From NCBI GenBank assembly GCA_964501185.1, contig CAZCRT010000021.1:1-49304 (forward strand): a stretch of 49,304 nt of DNA, written 5' to 3'. The position numbers and the translations under genes are program-made. Of this stretch, positions 28,617-38,725 are shown in pieces. The DNA comes from BS150m-G50 sp964501185 [NCBI: uncultured Bacteroidia bacterium]. GTDB lineage: Bacteria > CAIWAD01 > BS150m-G50. A model generated the notes under the pieces. The model was not told the DNA's origin. It did not search any database and worked only from the letters and a program-made list of their open reading frames with translations. Every line of letters starts with the position of its first letter. Position 1 is the stretch's first letter.

Positions 28617-29246
28617 ATGGAACTGAAAGTTTATAAACGAGATGGAACCGAATCCGGTGATACAGTAAACATACCGGATGAACTGTTCCCTGATAATCCT
28701 GCCATGCATGCTATTCACCAGAGTGTGGTAGCTGAGGAAACCGCCCGTCGCCAGGGCAACAGCAGCACCAAATCCCGCAGCATGACTCGCGGAGGTGGTC
28801 GCAAGCCGTGGCGTCAGAAGGGCCGTGGTGTGGCTCGTGCCGGTACGATCCGTTCTCCTCTGTGGAAGGGCGGTGGAACTATTTTCGGTCCCGAGCCGGT
28901 TGTTCACGAAAAAGCTGTCAATCGCAAAGTGAAGCGGGTAGCACGTCGTTCAGCTTATGGTGTCCGTCTGCAGGAAGGTAATCTGCGTGTGATTGAGGAT
29001 TTCACCCTGGAGCAGCCGCGGACCAAAGAGATGGTCGCTTTTGCAGAGGCTTTTGAAGCCAGTGGCAAACGGATCCTTTTCCTGACCGCCGCCAACGATA
29101 GTAATATGTATTTATCTGCGCGGAATATTTACAAGTTCCAGTTGATGCCGGTCATGATGCCATCGGTCAGGGATCTCGTAAACAGTGAAGTGATCTTCGT
29201 CCAGAAGTCCGCTCTGGACAAGCTAATCGAAGGACTGCAGAAATGA
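28617..29246 (+). CDS. rplD: 50S ribosomal protein L4
   Basis: 209 aa. The exit-tunnel loop [20 protein letters not shown] is intact, followed by [15 protein letters not shown] in modified form. In gamma-proteobacteria L4 represses the S10 operon; no such leader can be confirmed here. Its stop overlaps the rplW start (ATGA). Confidence 0.97.
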   Translation: MELKVYKRDGTESGDTVNIPDELFPDNPAMHAIHQSVVAEETARRQGNSSTKSRSMTRGGGRKPWRQKGRGVARAGTIRSPLWKGGGTIFGPEPVVHEKAVNRKVKRVARRSAYGVRLQEGNLRVIEDFTLEQPRTKEMVAFAEAFEASGKRILFLTAANDSNMYLSARNIYKFQLMPVMMPSVRDLVNSEVIFVQKSALDKLIEGLQK

Positions 29247-29533
29247 CGAGGAACAAGAACATTCTGATCAAGCCATTGTTGACTGAGAAGATGGTCAACT
29301 ACAAAGAGAGCGAAAACAAGTACGCTTTTGTAGTTGTAAAAGATGCCAACAAGATCGAGATCAAACATGCGGTTGAAGAGCGTTTTAAAGTGCGTGTAAC
29401 TGCTGTTAATACAATGAACTACAGCGGCAAGCTGAAGAGACAGGGACGTTTCGAAGGTCGCCGCCCCGCCTGGAAGAAGGCAATCGTTTCCCTGCACGAA
29501 GGTGACGAAATCGAAGTCGTAGAAGGTCTGTAA
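29243..29533 (+). CDS. rplW: 50S ribosomal protein L23
   Basis: 96 aa, usual size. [23 protein letters not shown] and a basic [11 protein letters not shown] region. Located at the tunnel exit, docking site for trigger factor and SRP. 4-nt overlap with rplD. Confidence 0.96.
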   Translation: MTRNKNILIKPLLTEKMVNYKESENKYAFVVVKDANKIEIKHAVEERFKVRVTAVNTMNYSGKLKRQGRFEGRRPAWKKAIVSLHEGDEIEVVEGL

Positions 29534-29543
29534 GGAGTCTCTA

Positions 29544-30371
29544 ATGCCTGTGAAGACATATCGGCCAAGAACACCAGCAAGTCGGTACAAGACCACGCTG
29601 GATTTCTCTGATCTTTCCAAGGTCGAACCGGAAAAATCGTTGCTGGCCCCGCTCCCGAAAAAGGGTGGCCGCAATAACAATGGACGTATAACCAGTCGTC
29701 ATCAGGGCGGTGGTCACAAGCGTCATTATCGTATCATCGACTTTAAACGTCAGAAAGATGACATTCCCGCCATCGTGCACAGCCTGCAGTACGATCCGAA
29801 TCGTACAGCGAACATCGCGCTGTTGCATTATGCAGACGGGGAAAAGCGCTACATCCTGGCCCCTGTCGGCCTGGAAGTCGGTGACACTGTCCTGTCGGGT
29901 GAAACCGTTGAGCTGAAATTCGGTAACACGATGCCGCTCAAAAACATCCCTCTGGGTGAATTTGTTCATAACATCGAGATGAAGATCAAAAAAGGTGGAC
30001 AGATTGCCCGTTCCGCCGGTAGTGCTGCTCAGGTTGTTGCCAAAGAAGGCAACTATGTGACTCTGCGTATGCCTTCCGGTGAAATGCGACGCATCCTGGC
30101 TGAATGCCGTGCCACTCTGGGGCAGATCGGTAATCTCGATCATCAGAATGTAGTTATCGGAAAAGCCGGTGCCAATCGCTGGCGCGGAAGGCGTCCGAAA
30201 GTACGCGGTGTCGTTATGAATCCGGTAGACCATCCCATGGGTGGTGGTGAGGGACGCTCCTCCGGTGGACGTCATCCCTGTTCACCCTGGGGACAGCAGT
30301 CCAAGGGTTTGAAGACACGCAAGAAGAATAATACGTCAGATCGCTATATCGTTAAGCGACGCAAGAAGTAA
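29544..30371 (+). CDS. rplB: 50S ribosomal protein L2
   Basis: 275 aa. [37 protein letters not shown], and [14 protein letters not shown] with the conserved His near the peptidyl-transferase centre. Ends in the basic [16 protein letters not shown] tail. Confidence 0.98.
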   Translation: MPVKTYRPRTPASRYKTTLDFSDLSKVEPEKSLLAPLPKKGGRNNNGRITSRHQGGGHKRHYRIIDFKRQKDDIPAIVHSLQYDPNRTANIALLHYADGEKRYILAPVGLEVGDTVLSGETVELKFGNTMPLKNIPLGEFVHNIEMKIKKGGQIARSAGSAAQVVAKEGNYVTLRMPSGEMRRILAECRATLGQIGNLDHQNVVIGKAGANRWRGRRPKVRGVVMNPVDHPMGGGEGRSSGGRHPCSPWGQQSKGLKTRKKNNTSDRYIVKRRKK

Positions 30372-30381
30372 CGAGGGTATC

Positions 30382-30657
30382 ATGCCGAGATCTGTGAAAA
30401 AGGGGCCGTTTGTCGACGACCACCTGATGAAAAAAGTTGTGAAAATGCAGGAGAGCGGTGAGCGCCGTGTAATTCAGACCTGGTCCCGCAGGTCGATGAT
30501 TACACCTGACTTCGTCGGTTTGACCCTGGCGGTTCACAATGGTCGGAAATTTATACCGGTGTTCATTACCGAAAATATGGTCGGTCACAAGCTGGGTGAG
30601 TTTTCACCTACGAGAACTTTTTACGGCCACCGGAAAAAGTCAGATAAATCCTCTTAG
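30382..30657 (+). CDS. rpsS: 30S ribosomal protein S19
   Basis: 91 aa. [43 protein letters not shown] and [14 protein letters not shown] are all standard. Head protein contacting 16S h42 and tRNA. 10 nt after rplB. Confidence 0.98.
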   Translation: MPRSVKKGPFVDDHLMKKVVKMQESGERRVIQTWSRRSMITPDFVGLTLAVHNGRKFIPVFITENMVGHKLGEFSPTRTFYGHRKKSDKSS

Positions 30658-30671
30658 GAATGGAGATAGGA

Positions 30672-31079
30672 ATGTCTTTGGATGCCACTGCAAAACTTCG
30701 CTTCCTGCGTATGTCGCCCCGTAAGGTGCGTCTGGTCGCAGATATGGTGCGTGGGCAGCAGGTAAATGATGCGCTGGTGACTTTACGCTTCGCATCCCGA
30801 TTTGCTGCCAAGCCTCTGGAAAAGCTGGTGAAATCCGCTGTTGCCAATTTCACTAATCTGGAAGGCAACGAGGAAGCCAATGTTGATGAGCTGATTATTA
30901 AGCAGCTTTACGTTGACGAGGGTCCGACTGCTAAACGCTTCCGCCCCCGAGCACAGGGACGCGCTACCAGAATTTTGAAGCGTTCCAGCCATGTGACTCT
31001 GGTGATCGGTGAGCAGAGTGACGGCACTGATGCTGAAACAGCTGTTCCAGCTGTACAGGGTGAGGGAAAGGAGGACTAA
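30672..31079 (+). CDS. rplV: 50S ribosomal protein L22
   Basis: 135 aa from ATG 30672 (GGAG at 30662-30665); an ATG at 30660 spans that site. RMSPRKVRLVADMVRGQ and the tunnel-lining hairpin KRFRPRAQGRATRILKRSSH are intact. A ~23-residue acidic tail (GEQSDGTDAETAV...GKED) extends the usual C-terminus. rpsC starts right after its stop. Confidence 0.96.
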   Translation: MSLDATAKLRFLRMSPRKVRLVADMVRGQQVNDALVTLRFASRFAAKPLEKLVKSAVANFTNLEGNEEANVDELIIKQLYVDEGPTAKRFRPRAQGRATRILKRSSHVTLVIGEQSDGTDAETAVPAVQGEGKED

Positions 31080-31739
31080 TTGGGTCAGAAAACTAATCCC
31101 ATCGGCCTGCGTCTGGGAATCAATCGTACCTGGAAATCCAGCTGGTTTGATGAGAAGAATTTTGCCGAAAAGCTGAAAGAGGATGAGGATATCCGCAACT
31201 ATGTTATGGCTCGCCCTAAGACAGCTAATGCCGGTATCGCTAATATCGAGATTGAGCGTCATCCCAAGGCTATCGTTCTGACGATCCACACTGCCCGTCC
31301 CGGTCAGGTCATCGGACCCAAGGGTAAGGAAGTGGATACTCTGAAGGCGGAGCTGAAGTACCGCTACAAGAAAGACGTGAATGTAAATGTCTTTGAAATA
31401 AAGAAACCCGATCTGGTAGCACAGCTGGTTGCGAACAATATCGCCCGTCAGCTGGAAGGAAAGATCTCTTTCCGTCGCGCTATGAAGAAGGCAATCTCGA
31501 ACACTATGCGTGCTGGCGCAGAAGGCATTAAAGTCAGATGCGGTGGTCGTCTCGGTGGAGCGGATATGTCCAGGGTTGAAACATATAAGGAAGGCCGTGT
31601 TCCCCTGCACACCCTCCGTGCCGACATCGATTATGCGATCGGTCTGGCTCGGACAACCTACGGTGTCATTGGTGTCAAGGTGTGGGTTTACAAGGGTGAG
31701 AAGTTCGGCATTGATTACAAGAAACCCCGGAAGAAATAA
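31080..31739 (+). CDS. rpsC: 30S ribosomal protein S3
   Basis: 219 aa with TTG start directly after the rplV TAA; GGAGG lies 6 nt upstream inside rpl[14 protein letters not shown] start, KH-domain motif [16 protein letters not shown], and [16 protein letters not shown] plus [22 protein letters not shown]. Forms the mRNA entry channel with S4 and S5. Confidence 0.97.
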   Translation: MGQKTNPIGLRLGINRTWKSSWFDEKNFAEKLKEDEDIRNYVMARPKTANAGIANIEIERHPKAIVLTIHTARPGQVIGPKGKEVDTLKAELKYRYKKDVNVNVFEIKKPDLVAQLVANNIARQLEGKISFRRAMKKAISNTMRAGAEGIKVRCGGRLGGADMSRVETYKEGRVPLHTLRADIDYAIGLARTTYGVIGVKVWVYKGEKFGIDYKKPRKK

Positions 31740-31751
31740 GGAAGCGGCAAC

Positions 31752-32177
31752 ATGTTAATGCCAAAACGGGTTAAACACCGTAAACAGCAGCGCGGCCGGA
31801 TGAAGGGCAAGGCTCAGCGTGGATCCACCCTCGCTTTCGGAGAGTTTGGATTGAAAGCGATGCAACCAGCCTGGATAAATTCACGGCAGATAGAAGCAGC
31901 TCGTATTGCTATCACCCGTCATATCAAGCGTGGTGGTAAGGTCTGGATCCGCATTTTCCCCGACAAGCCGGTCAGTAAGAAACCGCTGGAAGTCCGGATG
32001 GGTAAGGGAAAAGGTGCCCCGGAATTCTGGGTAGCGGTTGTCAAGCCAGGTCGCATCATGTTTGAGGTAGAGGGTGTGTCAGTTGAAGAGGCACGACGCG
32101 CCATGGAGCTGGCATCACATAAGCTGCCTATTAAGACCAGGTTTGTGCAACGCGACTTTTACGAGGTATACCGATGA
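31752..32177 (+). CDS. rplP: 50S ribosomal protein L16
   Basis: 141 aa. [19 protein letters not shown] start, [36 protein letters not shown]. Organises the A-site side of the large subunit. Stop overlaps the rpmC start (ATGA). Confidence 0.98.
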   Translation: MLMPKRVKHRKQQRGRMKGKAQRGSTLAFGEFGLKAMQPAWINSRQIEAARIAITRHIKRGGKVWIRIFPDKPVSKKPLEVRMGKGKGAPEFWVAVVKPGRIMFEVEGVSVEEARRAMELASHKLPIKTRFVQRDFYEVYR

Positions 32178-32380
32178 AAGCCAGTGATATGAAAGAACTC
32201 AGTCTCGAGGAATTGAAATCAAGACTGATTGAACTGGAGAATGAAGTTCACGAACTGAAATACAGGCATGGAACTCATTCGCTCGATAATACTTCCAGAC
32301 TGAAATCGACCAGGCGTGATCTGGCTCGGGTAACTACTGTCCTGCGGGAGTATGAGTTGAACATCAGAAAGGCGAAATGA
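32174..32380 (+). CDS. rpmC: 50S ribosomal protein L29
   Basis: 68 aa, two-helix protein. [25 protein letters not shown] split as expected and [17 protein letters not shown] at the C-terminal helix. Overlaps rplP and rpsQ by 4 nt each. Confidence 0.96.
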   Translation: MKASDMKELSLEELKSRLIELENEVHELKYRHGTHSLDNTSRLKSTRRDLARVTTVLREYELNIRKAK

Positions 32381-32655
32381 TGGCTGAAACAACTGTCATA
32401 ACAAAAAATCGCAAAGTGCGTATCGGGCAGGTTGTGAGCAACAGCATGGATAAGACTGTTGTAGTCTCAGTTGTCCGCAAGGTGAAGCACCCTGTTTACC
32501 TCAAGTACTTTAAAACCTCAAAGAAGTACATGGCTCATGATCCGGGAAGCTTTGATACTCTGCAGGTTGGTGATACGGTGAAGATTATGGAGACACGCCC
32601 GATCAGCCGCCATAAAAGGTGGGTGGTAATGGGTGTACTGGAAAGAGTGAAATAG
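32377..32655 (+). CDS. rpsQ: 30S ribosomal protein S17
   Basis: 92 aa from ATG 32377 (a second ATG follows at once). [41 protein letters not shown] segment, and [19 protein letters not shown]. Binds 16S rRNA h7/h11. Last gene of the S10 operon proper. Confidence 0.97.
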   Translation: MMAETTVITKNRKVRIGQVVSNSMDKTVVVSVVRKVKHPVYLKYFKTSKKYMAHDPGSFDTLQVGDTVKIMETRPISRHKRWVVMGVLERVK

Positions 32656-32663
32656 GTGGCGCT

Positions 32664-33032
32664 ATGATCCAGGAAAACACAAGACTTATTGTTGCTGACA
32701 ATACAGGTGCGAAAGTTATTAACTGCTTCCGTATCCTGGGCGGTACCCGGCGTCGTTACGCCAGCGTGGGTGACGTCATCGTTGCCAGCGTGAAGCGAGC
32801 CCTCCCCAGCGGCCAGATCAAGAAGGGTACTGTTGTACGGGCTGTGGTGGTGAGGACTCGAAAAGAGATACGCCGTAGTGATGGATCCTATATCCGTTTC
32901 GGTGAAAACGCTGCTGTAATAATCGACGAGAAGGGTGAGCCTTCAGGAACCCGTATTTTCGGGCCGGTGGCTCGCGAGTTGCGTGAGCGCAAGTACATGA
33001 AAATTGTCTCCCTGGCTCCGGAAGTACTGTAG
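32664..33032 (+). CDS. rplN: 50S ribosomal protein L14
   Basis: 122 aa from ATG 32664, the family start ([17 protein letters not shown]). An in-frame upstream codon would overlap rpsQ and add unrelated residues. [18 protein letters not shown] and [28 protein letters not shown] are conserved. Only 8 nt separate it from rpsQ; begins the spc operon. Confidence 0.97.
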   Translation: MIQENTRLIVADNTGAKVINCFRILGGTRRRYASVGDVIVASVKRALPSGQIKKGTVVRAVVVRTRKEIRRSDGSYIRFGENAAVIIDEKGEPSGTRIFGPVARELRERKYMKIVSLAPEVL

Positions 33033-33056
33033 CAGACAGGGTAAGCGAGGAAAGAA

Positions 33057-33365
33057 ATGCGCATTCGAAAAGATGATAAAGTGCTGGTGCTGGCCGGTAA
33101 GTACAAGGGAGCCAGTGGTAAGGTGTTGAAGGTGTTTCCGGAACGGAAACGGGTCCTGGTTGAGGGGATTGCCCTGGCCAAGCGTCACACCAAACCAACT
33201 CCCGAGATGCAGAGTGGCGGTATCCTGGATAAGGAAATGCCGATCGATGTATCAAATGTGAAACTGGTCTGTCCCAAGTGCAGCAAACCTGCCCGTACAG
33301 GTGTGAAAGTACAGAAGGACGGTAAACGGGTCCGCTTCTGCAAGACCTGCAACGAAGTGATATAA
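33057..33365 (+). CDS. rplX: 50S ribosomal protein L24, four-cysteine form
   Basis: 102 aa. N-terminal KOW motif ([21 protein letters not shown]). The C-terminal half carries C72-P-K-C75 and C95-K-T-C98, a zinc-ribbon arrangement found in some L24 proteins. Initiates 50S assembly. Confidence 0.96.
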   Translation: MRIRKDDKVLVLAGKYKGASGKVLKVFPERKRVLVEGIALAKRHTKPTPEMQSGGILDKEMPIDVSNVKLVCPKCSKPARTGVKVQKDGKRVRFCKTCNEVI

Positions 33366-33375
33366 GGGGTTAATA

Positions 33376-33942
33376 ATGGCTGTAAAAGTCCAGCTGAGGG
33401 ATTTCTACAAGGAGCATGTTGTAGCCGGCCTGACAAAGGAAATTGGCTACAAGAACTCCATGCAGGTGCCTACGCTGAAGAAGATCGTTATCAATATCGG
33501 AGATGGCGAGCTTCACGAGAATAAAAAACTGCTCGATTCCTATGTGAGTGAGCTGACAGCGATTTCCGGTCGCAAGCCAGTTATCAATAAAGCGCGTCAG
33601 GCGATATCGAATTTCAAACTGCGGGCCGGTATGGCGGTAGGCCTGTCAGTCACCCTGCGTGGCGATGTCATGTGGGAGTTCATGAGTCGGCTGATTTCGG
33701 TTTATATCCCCCGTATTCGTGATTTTCGCGGGTTGCCTGACAAGTCGTTTGACGGCCGTGGCAACTACTCATTCGGTGTTAAGGAACAGGTAATATTTAC
33801 TGAAATCGAGTATGACAAAGTGGAGAAGCTCCACGGCCTCGACATCAGCATTGTTACCACAGCAGATACGGACCGTGAATCACTGACACTGCTGAAGTTG
33901 TTGGGGATGCCGTTCATCAAGCGGAAAGAACAGGAGAACTAG
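33376..33942 (+). CDS. rplE: 50S ribosomal protein L5
   Basis: 188 aa. VPTLKKIVINIGDGEL, ISGRKPVINKARQAISNFKLR, and GRGNYSFGVKEQVIFTEIEYDK. Binds 5S rRNA in the central protuberance. Its stop codon abuts rpsN. Confidence 0.97.
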   Translation: MAVKVQLRDFYKEHVVAGLTKEIGYKNSMQVPTLKKIVINIGDGELHENKKLLDSYVSELTAISGRKPVINKARQAISNFKLRAGMAVGLSVTLRGDVMWEFMSRLISVYIPRIRDFRGLPDKSFDGRGNYSFGVKEQVIFTEIEYDKVEKLHGLDISIVTTADTDRESLTLLKLLGMPFIKRKEQEN

Positions 33943-34128
33943 ATGGCAAAGAAATCCTGGATTGCCAAGTGCAATAGAAAGCAGAAATTCAAAGTGCGCG
34001 AGTACAATCGCTGCAACCGTTGCGGGCGTTCGCGTGGCTATTACCGAAAATTCGGTCTTTGCCGTATCTGTCTGCGTGAGATGGCCCTGGCAGGGGAGAT
34101 CCCTGGTGTAAGAAAAGCGAGCTGGTAG
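33943..34128 (+). CDS. rpsN: 30S ribosomal protein S14, zinc-binding short form
   Basis: 61 aa. Zinc ligands C24-N-R-C27 and C40-R-I-C43, with [23 protein letters not shown] at the end. This is the short C+ type, not the ~100-residue zinc-free form. Start codon directly follows the rplE stop. Confidence 0.97.
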   Translation: MAKKSWIAKCNRKQKFKVREYNRCNRCGRSRGYYRKFGLCRICLREMALAGEIPGVRKASW

Positions 34129-34140
34129 GAGGAATGATAA

Positions 34141-34539
34141 ATGCCTGTAACTGATCCTATTTCCGATCTCCTGACCCGAATTCGTAATGCGCAGATGGCC
34201 GGTCACAAAGTGACCACCATTCCACGCTCCCGCATGAAGGAAGAGATCGTCAAGATCCTGGCAGCCGAAGGCTACATCAAGGATTACGGTATTAACGAAG
34301 ATGGACCTCAGGGTCTCATTAAAGTTATTCTCAAGTACGATGGTGATGGAAAAGCTGCCATCAACGGCATGAAGCGTATCAGCACCCCCGGGTTGCGTCG
34401 CTATGTCGATATACGGTCGCTGCCAAGAGTCTATAACAACCTCGGCATCGCCATTATGTCTACACCGAAGGGTGTGATCACAAACAAGGTCGCCCGTCGG
34501 GAAAAGGTCGGTGGAGAAGTTCTCTGCCATATCTGGTAA
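34141..34539 (+). CDS. rpsH: 30S ribosomal protein S8
   Basis: 132 aa. VTDPISDLLTRIRNAQMAGH start, ISTPGLRRYVD and IAIMSTPKGVITNKVARREKVGGEVLCHIW end. Central 16S rRNA binder; known translational repressor of the spc operon in E. coli. Confidence 0.98.
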   Translation: MPVTDPISDLLTRIRNAQMAGHKVTTIPRSRMKEEIVKILAAEGYIKDYGINEDGPQGLIKVILKYDGDGKAAINGMKRISTPGLRRYVDIRSLPRVYNNLGIAIMSTPKGVITNKVARREKVGGEVLCHIW

Positions 34540-34555
34540 GGAAAAGGAGTCAACA

Positions 34556-35110
34556 TTGTCACGGATAGGTAAAGCACCGATCGCTATCCCGGAGGGTGTC
34601 AAGATCGCCCTGACTGACAGCGAGGTGAAGGTCACTGGAAAATTGGGCGAGCTCGTCCAGCCACTGATCACCAACACAACTATTAAAGTTGACGAGGAGA
34701 CCGGACAGATTATTGTGGGAAGGTCCAGTGACCTGCGCAATGACCGGGCTGCACATGGATTACAAAGAGCGCTGCTGGCCAACATGATTGCTGGCGTCAG
34801 CGAGGGTTATAAGACTGAGCTCGAGATACAGGGTGTGGGTTATACTGTTGAAGCCAGGGGTGTGAATATCCTGCTGAAGCTGGGATTCACTCACGGGATT
34901 CTCTTCAAACCACCGGCCGGTATCAAACTGGAGCTGATCAAAAACACCGGAATAATTATAAGCGGTATTGATAAACAGCTGGTGGGTCAGGTCTCTGCGG
35001 ACATCCGCAAGCTCAAACCGCCGGAACCCTACAAGGGTAAGGGTATCCGCTATAAGGGTGAACATGTAACTATCAAACCTGGTAAGGCTGCTAAGACAGC
35101 AGAAGCTTAG
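34556..35110 (+). CDS. rplF: 50S ribosomal protein L6
   Basis: 184 aa from TTG 34556 with AAGGAG 6 nt upstream, giving the family start MSRIGKAPIAIPEGV. A longer in-frame start would overlap rpsH with unrelated sequence. LLANMIAGVSEGYKTELEIQGVGYTVEA and PEPYKGKGIRYKGEHV mark the two L6 repeats. Confidence 0.96.
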   Translation: MSRIGKAPIAIPEGVKIALTDSEVKVTGKLGELVQPLITNTTIKVDEETGQIIVGRSSDLRNDRAAHGLQRALLANMIAGVSEGYKTELEIQGVGYTVEARGVNILLKLGFTHGILFKPPAGIKLELIKNTGIIISGIDKQLVGQVSADIRKLKPPEPYKGKGIRYKGEHVTIKPGKAAKTAEA

Positions 35111-35181
35111 ATTCGGCAGGACAACTGCAAGGCAGAAAACTGCCACCGATCAGGTGAGCATACTTAAGAACGGATAGATGT

Positions 35182-35565
35182 ATGAGTAGCAAAGCGAAAA
35201 TCAAAGTAGAGAAAAAGCGGTTACGCAGCAGACGTCGGCTGGCGATTCGTAAGAAAATCACCGGTACGACCGAGCGTCCCCGTATCGCAGTTTTCCGCAG
35301 TAACAGTCAGATATATGCGCAGATTATCGATGATAGCTGTGGCAAAACCCTGGTCAGTGCTTCTTCGCTGGAAAAAGCGATTGCTGAAAAGATGAAGGAC
35401 AGCAAGAACCGGATCGAGCAGAGCGAGATCGTCGGACAGGTCCTGGCTGAAAGAGCCCAGGCCGGTGACATCAAGCAGGTCATTTTCGATCGTGGTGGTT
35501 ATCTCTTCACCGGGCGTGTTAAATCTCTGGCCACAGGCGCTCGCAAGGGCGGACTGGAATTCTAA
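35182..35565 (+). CDS. rplR: 50S ribosomal protein L18
   Basis: 127 aa. RRRLAIRKKITGTTERPRIAVFRSN (read in segments), SQIYAQIID, and IKQVIFDRGGYLFTGRVKSLATGARKGGLEF. Binds 5S rRNA with L5. The 71-nt gap after rplF holds a small GGCAG-AAAA-CTGCC hairpin (35131-35144). Confidence 0.97.
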   Translation: MSSKAKIKVEKKRLRSRRRLAIRKKITGTTERPRIAVFRSNSQIYAQIIDDSCGKTLVSASSLEKAIAEKMKDSKNRIEQSEIVGQVLAERAQAGDIKQVIFDRGGYLFTGRVKSLATGARKGGLEF

Positions 35566-35577
35566 TAGGAGACCATC

Positions 35578-36087
35578 TTGGATCATAAGGACAGAAAAAA
35601 ACAACCTACTGACGATCTGATCGAGAAGATTGTCGAGATTAACCGCGTTTCAAAAGTGGTTAAGGGTGGACGTAACTTCGGTTTCAACGCCCTTGTTGTC
35701 GTCGGTGATGGTAATGGTAAGGTGGGTTACGGACTGGGCAAAGCCCGTGAAGTGACTGATGCTATCTCCAAGGGTGCCGATCTTGCACGGAAAGCAATGC
35801 GGCCATACCCCCTTTCCGGTCGTACCATACCACATAAGATTATCGGTAAATTTGGTGCCGGCAGGATTATGTTGAAACCCGCCGCTCCAGGTACCGGTGT
35901 TATTGCCGGTGGGCCGGTGCGTGCTGTCATGGAGTGCTTCGGTGTGCATGATGTATTGACCAAGTCGCTCGGCTCAGCTAATTCCCATAACATGGTGAAA
36001 GCCGCCTTCGTGGGCCTGGACAAGATGTTGAGCCCGGAAAGCGTTATGCGCCAGCGTGGCAAGTCAATCACCGAAATCTACGAGTAG
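35578..36087 (+). CDS. rpsE: 30S ribosomal protein S5
   Basis: 169 aa from TTG 35578 (GGAG upstream). [38 protein letters not shown] in the N-terminal dsRBD-like fold, then [17 protein letters not shown] and [12 protein letters not shown]. Contributes to mRNA entry and decoding fidelity. Confidence 0.97.
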   Translation: MDHKDRKKQPTDDLIEKIVEINRVSKVVKGGRNFGFNALVVVGDGNGKVGYGLGKAREVTDAISKGADLARKAMRPYPLSGRTIPHKIIGKFGAGRIMLKPAAPGTGVIAGGPVRAVMECFGVHDVLTKSLGSANSHNMVKAAFVGLDKMLSPESVMRQRGKSITEIYE

Positions 36088-36097
36088 CAGGAAGATC

Positions 36098-36286
36098 ATG
36101 GCAAAGAAACTGAATATCAAGTGGGTGCGCAGTACTATTGGTCGCAAGAAGAATCAGAAATTGACCATCGAAGCGCTCGGACTGCATCGTCTGCATCAGG
36201 TTGTGCAGCACAATGATACACCGCAGATTCGCGGTATGATTAATCGAGTTTCCCATCTGGTTACTGTCGAAGAAAGCGAAGCATAG
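36098..36286 (+). CDS. rpmD: 50S ribosomal protein L30
   Basis: 62 aa from ATG 36098 (AGGAAG upstream). KLNIKWVRSTIGRKKNQKLTI, LGLHRLHQVVQHNDTPQIRGMINRVSHLV (read in parts). A farther in-frame codon overlaps rpsE and adds non-homologous residues. Confidence 0.96.
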   Translation: MAKKLNIKWVRSTIGRKKNQKLTIEALGLHRLHQVVQHNDTPQIRGMINRVSHLVTVEESEA

Positions 36287-36294
36287 AGGATAAA

Positions 36295-36738
36295 ATGAAT
36301 CTTGGGACATTAAAGCCAGCACCGGGCTCAAAGCGCCCGCGTAAAAGAATTGGACGGGGAGATGCTTCCGGTCACGGTGGTACTGCCGGTCGTGGTCATA
36401 AAGGCCAGCTTTCTCGAAGTGGTGCAAAAAAGCGTGCCTGGTTTGAGGGTGGACAGATGCCACTCCAGCGTCGGGTGCCCAAGCGTGGTTTCACCAATAT
36501 ACACCGTGAAGAAAACCAGGTCGTGAATCTGGGCGCTATTGCTGAACTCCCTGAAACAGTCAGGGAAATCACTCCTGATACACTGCTTCAGTACCGGTTG
36601 ATTCGTAATATCAGCATACCGGTCAAGATTCTGGGTGACGGTGAATTGACCAGAGCCTTTGATTTTATCGGTGTAACTGTTTCCCGTTCCGCTCTGGAAA
36701 AGATTGAAGCTGCGAAAGGGAGTGTCAAGACACTATGA
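36295..36738 (+). CDS. rplO: 50S ribosomal protein L15
   Basis: 147 aa. Gly/Arg-rich N-terminus RKRIGRGDASGHGGTAGRGHKGQ, and FEGGQMPLQRRVPKRGFTN. Stop overlaps the secY ATG by 4 nt. Confidence 0.97.
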   Translation: MNLGTLKPAPGSKRPRKRIGRGDASGHGGTAGRGHKGQLSRSGAKKRAWFEGGQMPLQRRVPKRGFTNIHREENQVVNLGAIAELPETVREITPDTLLQYRLIRNISIPVKILGDGELTRAFDFIGVTVSRSALEKIEAAKGSVKTL

Positions 36739-38078
36739 TTGAACGCATTGCCAACATCTTCAAGATCCAGGAACTGCGGGAGCGCATTCTCTTTACACTG
36801 GGAATCTTCCTGGTTGTACGATTAGGTGTCCATGTTCCGACCCCTGGAATCGACGCCGGAGCGCTGAGTGAGTTTTTCCAGCAGAGCCAGAACACACTAT
36901 TCGGTCTTTACGATATGTTTACCGGTGGTGCGTTTCAGAAGGTAGCGATCTTCGGTCTTGGCATCATGCCCTATATTTCCGCCTCAATTATCATTCAGTT
37001 GCTGGGTACGGTAACACCCTACTTCCAGCGTTTGCAGAAAGAGGGCGAGCAGGGCCGCAAGAAAATCACCCAGTTGACCCGTTACGGTACGGTTATGATT
37101 TCCGCACTGCAGGCCAGTGGTGTTGCCGCCTTCCTGCTGAGCGTAAATTCACCATCCGGTGCGCCGATCGTTTTGCATCCCGGAGTCGGATTTTACCTGA
37201 TTACCATGCTGATGCTGACCACTGGTACCATGGTTCTGATGTGGTTGGGTGAGCAGATTGATGCTCGTGGTATCGGCAATGGTATTTCATTGATTATTAC
37301 CATTGGTATTATTGAGGGTCTACCCCGCGCTTTCCTGGATGAATTCCAGCAGCTGAGTGCCGGAACACGCCCGATCCTGGCAGAGATTTTCCTGCTGGCA
37401 CTGATGGTATTGACTATTATGGCTGTAGTATTGCTGACCACCGGTGTACGGCGTATTCCGATTCAGTATGCCAAGCGTGTTGTCGGCCGTCGTGAATTCC
37501 GCGGGCAGAGTACAGTGCTGCCGCTCAGGATCAACACTGCCGGTGTGATGCCGATCATCTTTGCACAGTCAATCATGTTTCTTCCTTCCACACTGGTTAC
37601 TTTCCTGCCGGAGGGTGCTTTCCGTGAAGGCTTAACACGCGCATTTGATTTCAACTCATTGATATACATGTTCCTGTACTGGTTGATGATCGTCTTTTTC
37701 ACATACTACTATACAGCAATTGCCTTCAATCCGACGGATGTTGCTGACAACCTGAAAAAGCATGGTGGCTTCATTCCAGGAGTTCGCCCCGGCAAAAAGA
37801 CCGCCGATTTCATTGACAACATTTTGACCAGAATTACGTTACCGGCTTCCATATTTCTAGGATTCATTGCGATATTTCCTAACATACTCGTCCGTTTTTC
37901 CGGCGATCTGTTCGGCAGCAAGCTATCCTACTCGACCGCATCGTTTTTTGGCGGTACAGGTCTGCTGATTATTGTAGGTGTGGCCTTGGATACATTGCAG
38001 CAGGTAGAGTCACATCTGACCATGCGTAATTACGATGGTCTGATGAAGGGCGGTGCCAAAATGAAGGGACGCCGTTAG
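36735..38078 (+). CDS. secY: Preprotein translocase channel subunit SecY
   Basis: 447 aa inner-membrane protein with about ten hydrophobic helices. GVHVPTPGID, the plug-region GLGIMPYISASIIIQLL, GIGNGISLIITIGII, and the cytosolic loop YAKRVVGRREFRGQST. C-terminal RNYDGLMKGGAKMKGRR. The exported proteins at both ends of this window would pass through it. Confidence 0.97.
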   Translation: MIERIANIFKIQELRERILFTLGIFLVVRLGVHVPTPGIDAGALSEFFQQSQNTLFGLYDMFTGGAFQKVAIFGLGIMPYISASIIIQLLGTVTPYFQRLQKEGEQGRKKITQLTRYGTVMISALQASGVAAFLLSVNSPSGAPIVLHPGVGFYLITMLMLTTGTMVLMWLGEQIDARGIGNGISLIITIGIIEGLPRAFLDEFQQLSAGTRPILAEIFLLALMVLTIMAVVLLTTGVRRIPIQYAKRVVGRREFRGQSTVLPLRINTAGVMPIIFAQSIMFLPSTLVTFLPEGAFREGLTRAFDFNSLIYMFLYWLMIVFFTYYYTAIAFNPTDVADNLKKHGGFIPGVRPGKKTADFIDNILTRITLPASIFLGFIAIFPNILVRFSGDLFGSKLSYSTASFFGGTGLLIIVGVALDTLQQVESHLTMRNYDGLMKGGAKMKGRR

Positions 38079-38080
38079 TC

Positions 38081-38725
38081 ATGAAGAATCTGATTCTGCT
38101 GGGCGGGCCTGGTGTTGGTAAAGGCACACAGGCAAAAATGCTGGTTGAGAAATTCTCGATCCCGCAGATTTCTACAGGGGATATTCTCCGCGCTGAGATC
38201 AAGCAGGATTCAGAATTGGGACAGCAGGCTGCCGACTACATGAATCAGGGTAACCTGGTACCGGATGAGCTGATGCTGGCGATGATTGAGCAGCGCCTGC
38301 AACAGGATGACACCGGTGAGGGGTTCATTCTGGACGGATTCCCCCGGACTATCCCACAGGCAAAGGGACTTGATGAGATAATGCCCCGTCTGGGACGCAA
38401 ACTGGATGCGGTAGTTGATATCGAAGTACCTCATGAAAAGCTGGTACAGCGGATAACTGCTCGCTGGGCCTGTTCTGAATGTGGTGCCGATTTTAACAGC
38501 CTTTTCTCACCACCGCAGGTGGCAGGAAAATGCGACCATTGCGGAGGCAGCCTCAGGCAGCGTCCGGATGATGTAGAAGAAACAGTACGACAGCGGTTGA
38601 CGGTTTACAGTGAAAAGACCGCCCCGCTGATCGATTACTATAAGAAACAATCGCTCTTGAAAATCGTAGATGGCGATCACCCGGTTGAATCCGTATTTAC
38701 CACGATCTGTAATTCTCTGGTATGA
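38081..38725 (+). CDS. adk: Adenylate kinase, zinc-type LID
   Basis: 214 aa, long form. P-loop GGPGVGKGTQ (8-17), ISTGDILRAEI, DGFPRT. The LID carries C131-S-E-C134 and C151-D-H-C154, a four-cysteine zinc site. Interconverts AMP + ATP and 2 ADP. 2 nt after secY; the stop overlaps map (ATGA). Confidence 0.97.
   Translation: MKNLILLGGPGVGKGTQAKMLVEKFSIPQISTGDILRAEIKQDSELGQQAADYMNQGNLVPDELMLAMIEQRLQQDDTGEGFILDGFPRTIPQAKGLDEIMPRLGRKLDAVVDIEVPHEKLVQRITARWACSECGADFNSLFSPPQVAGKCDHCGGSLRQRPDDVEETVRQRLTVYSEKTAPLIDYYKKQSLLKIVDGDHPVESVFTTICNSLV

Noticed and set aside
29541-30275. 244-codon minus-strand ORF over rplB
   Set aside because: Antisense shadow of rplB.
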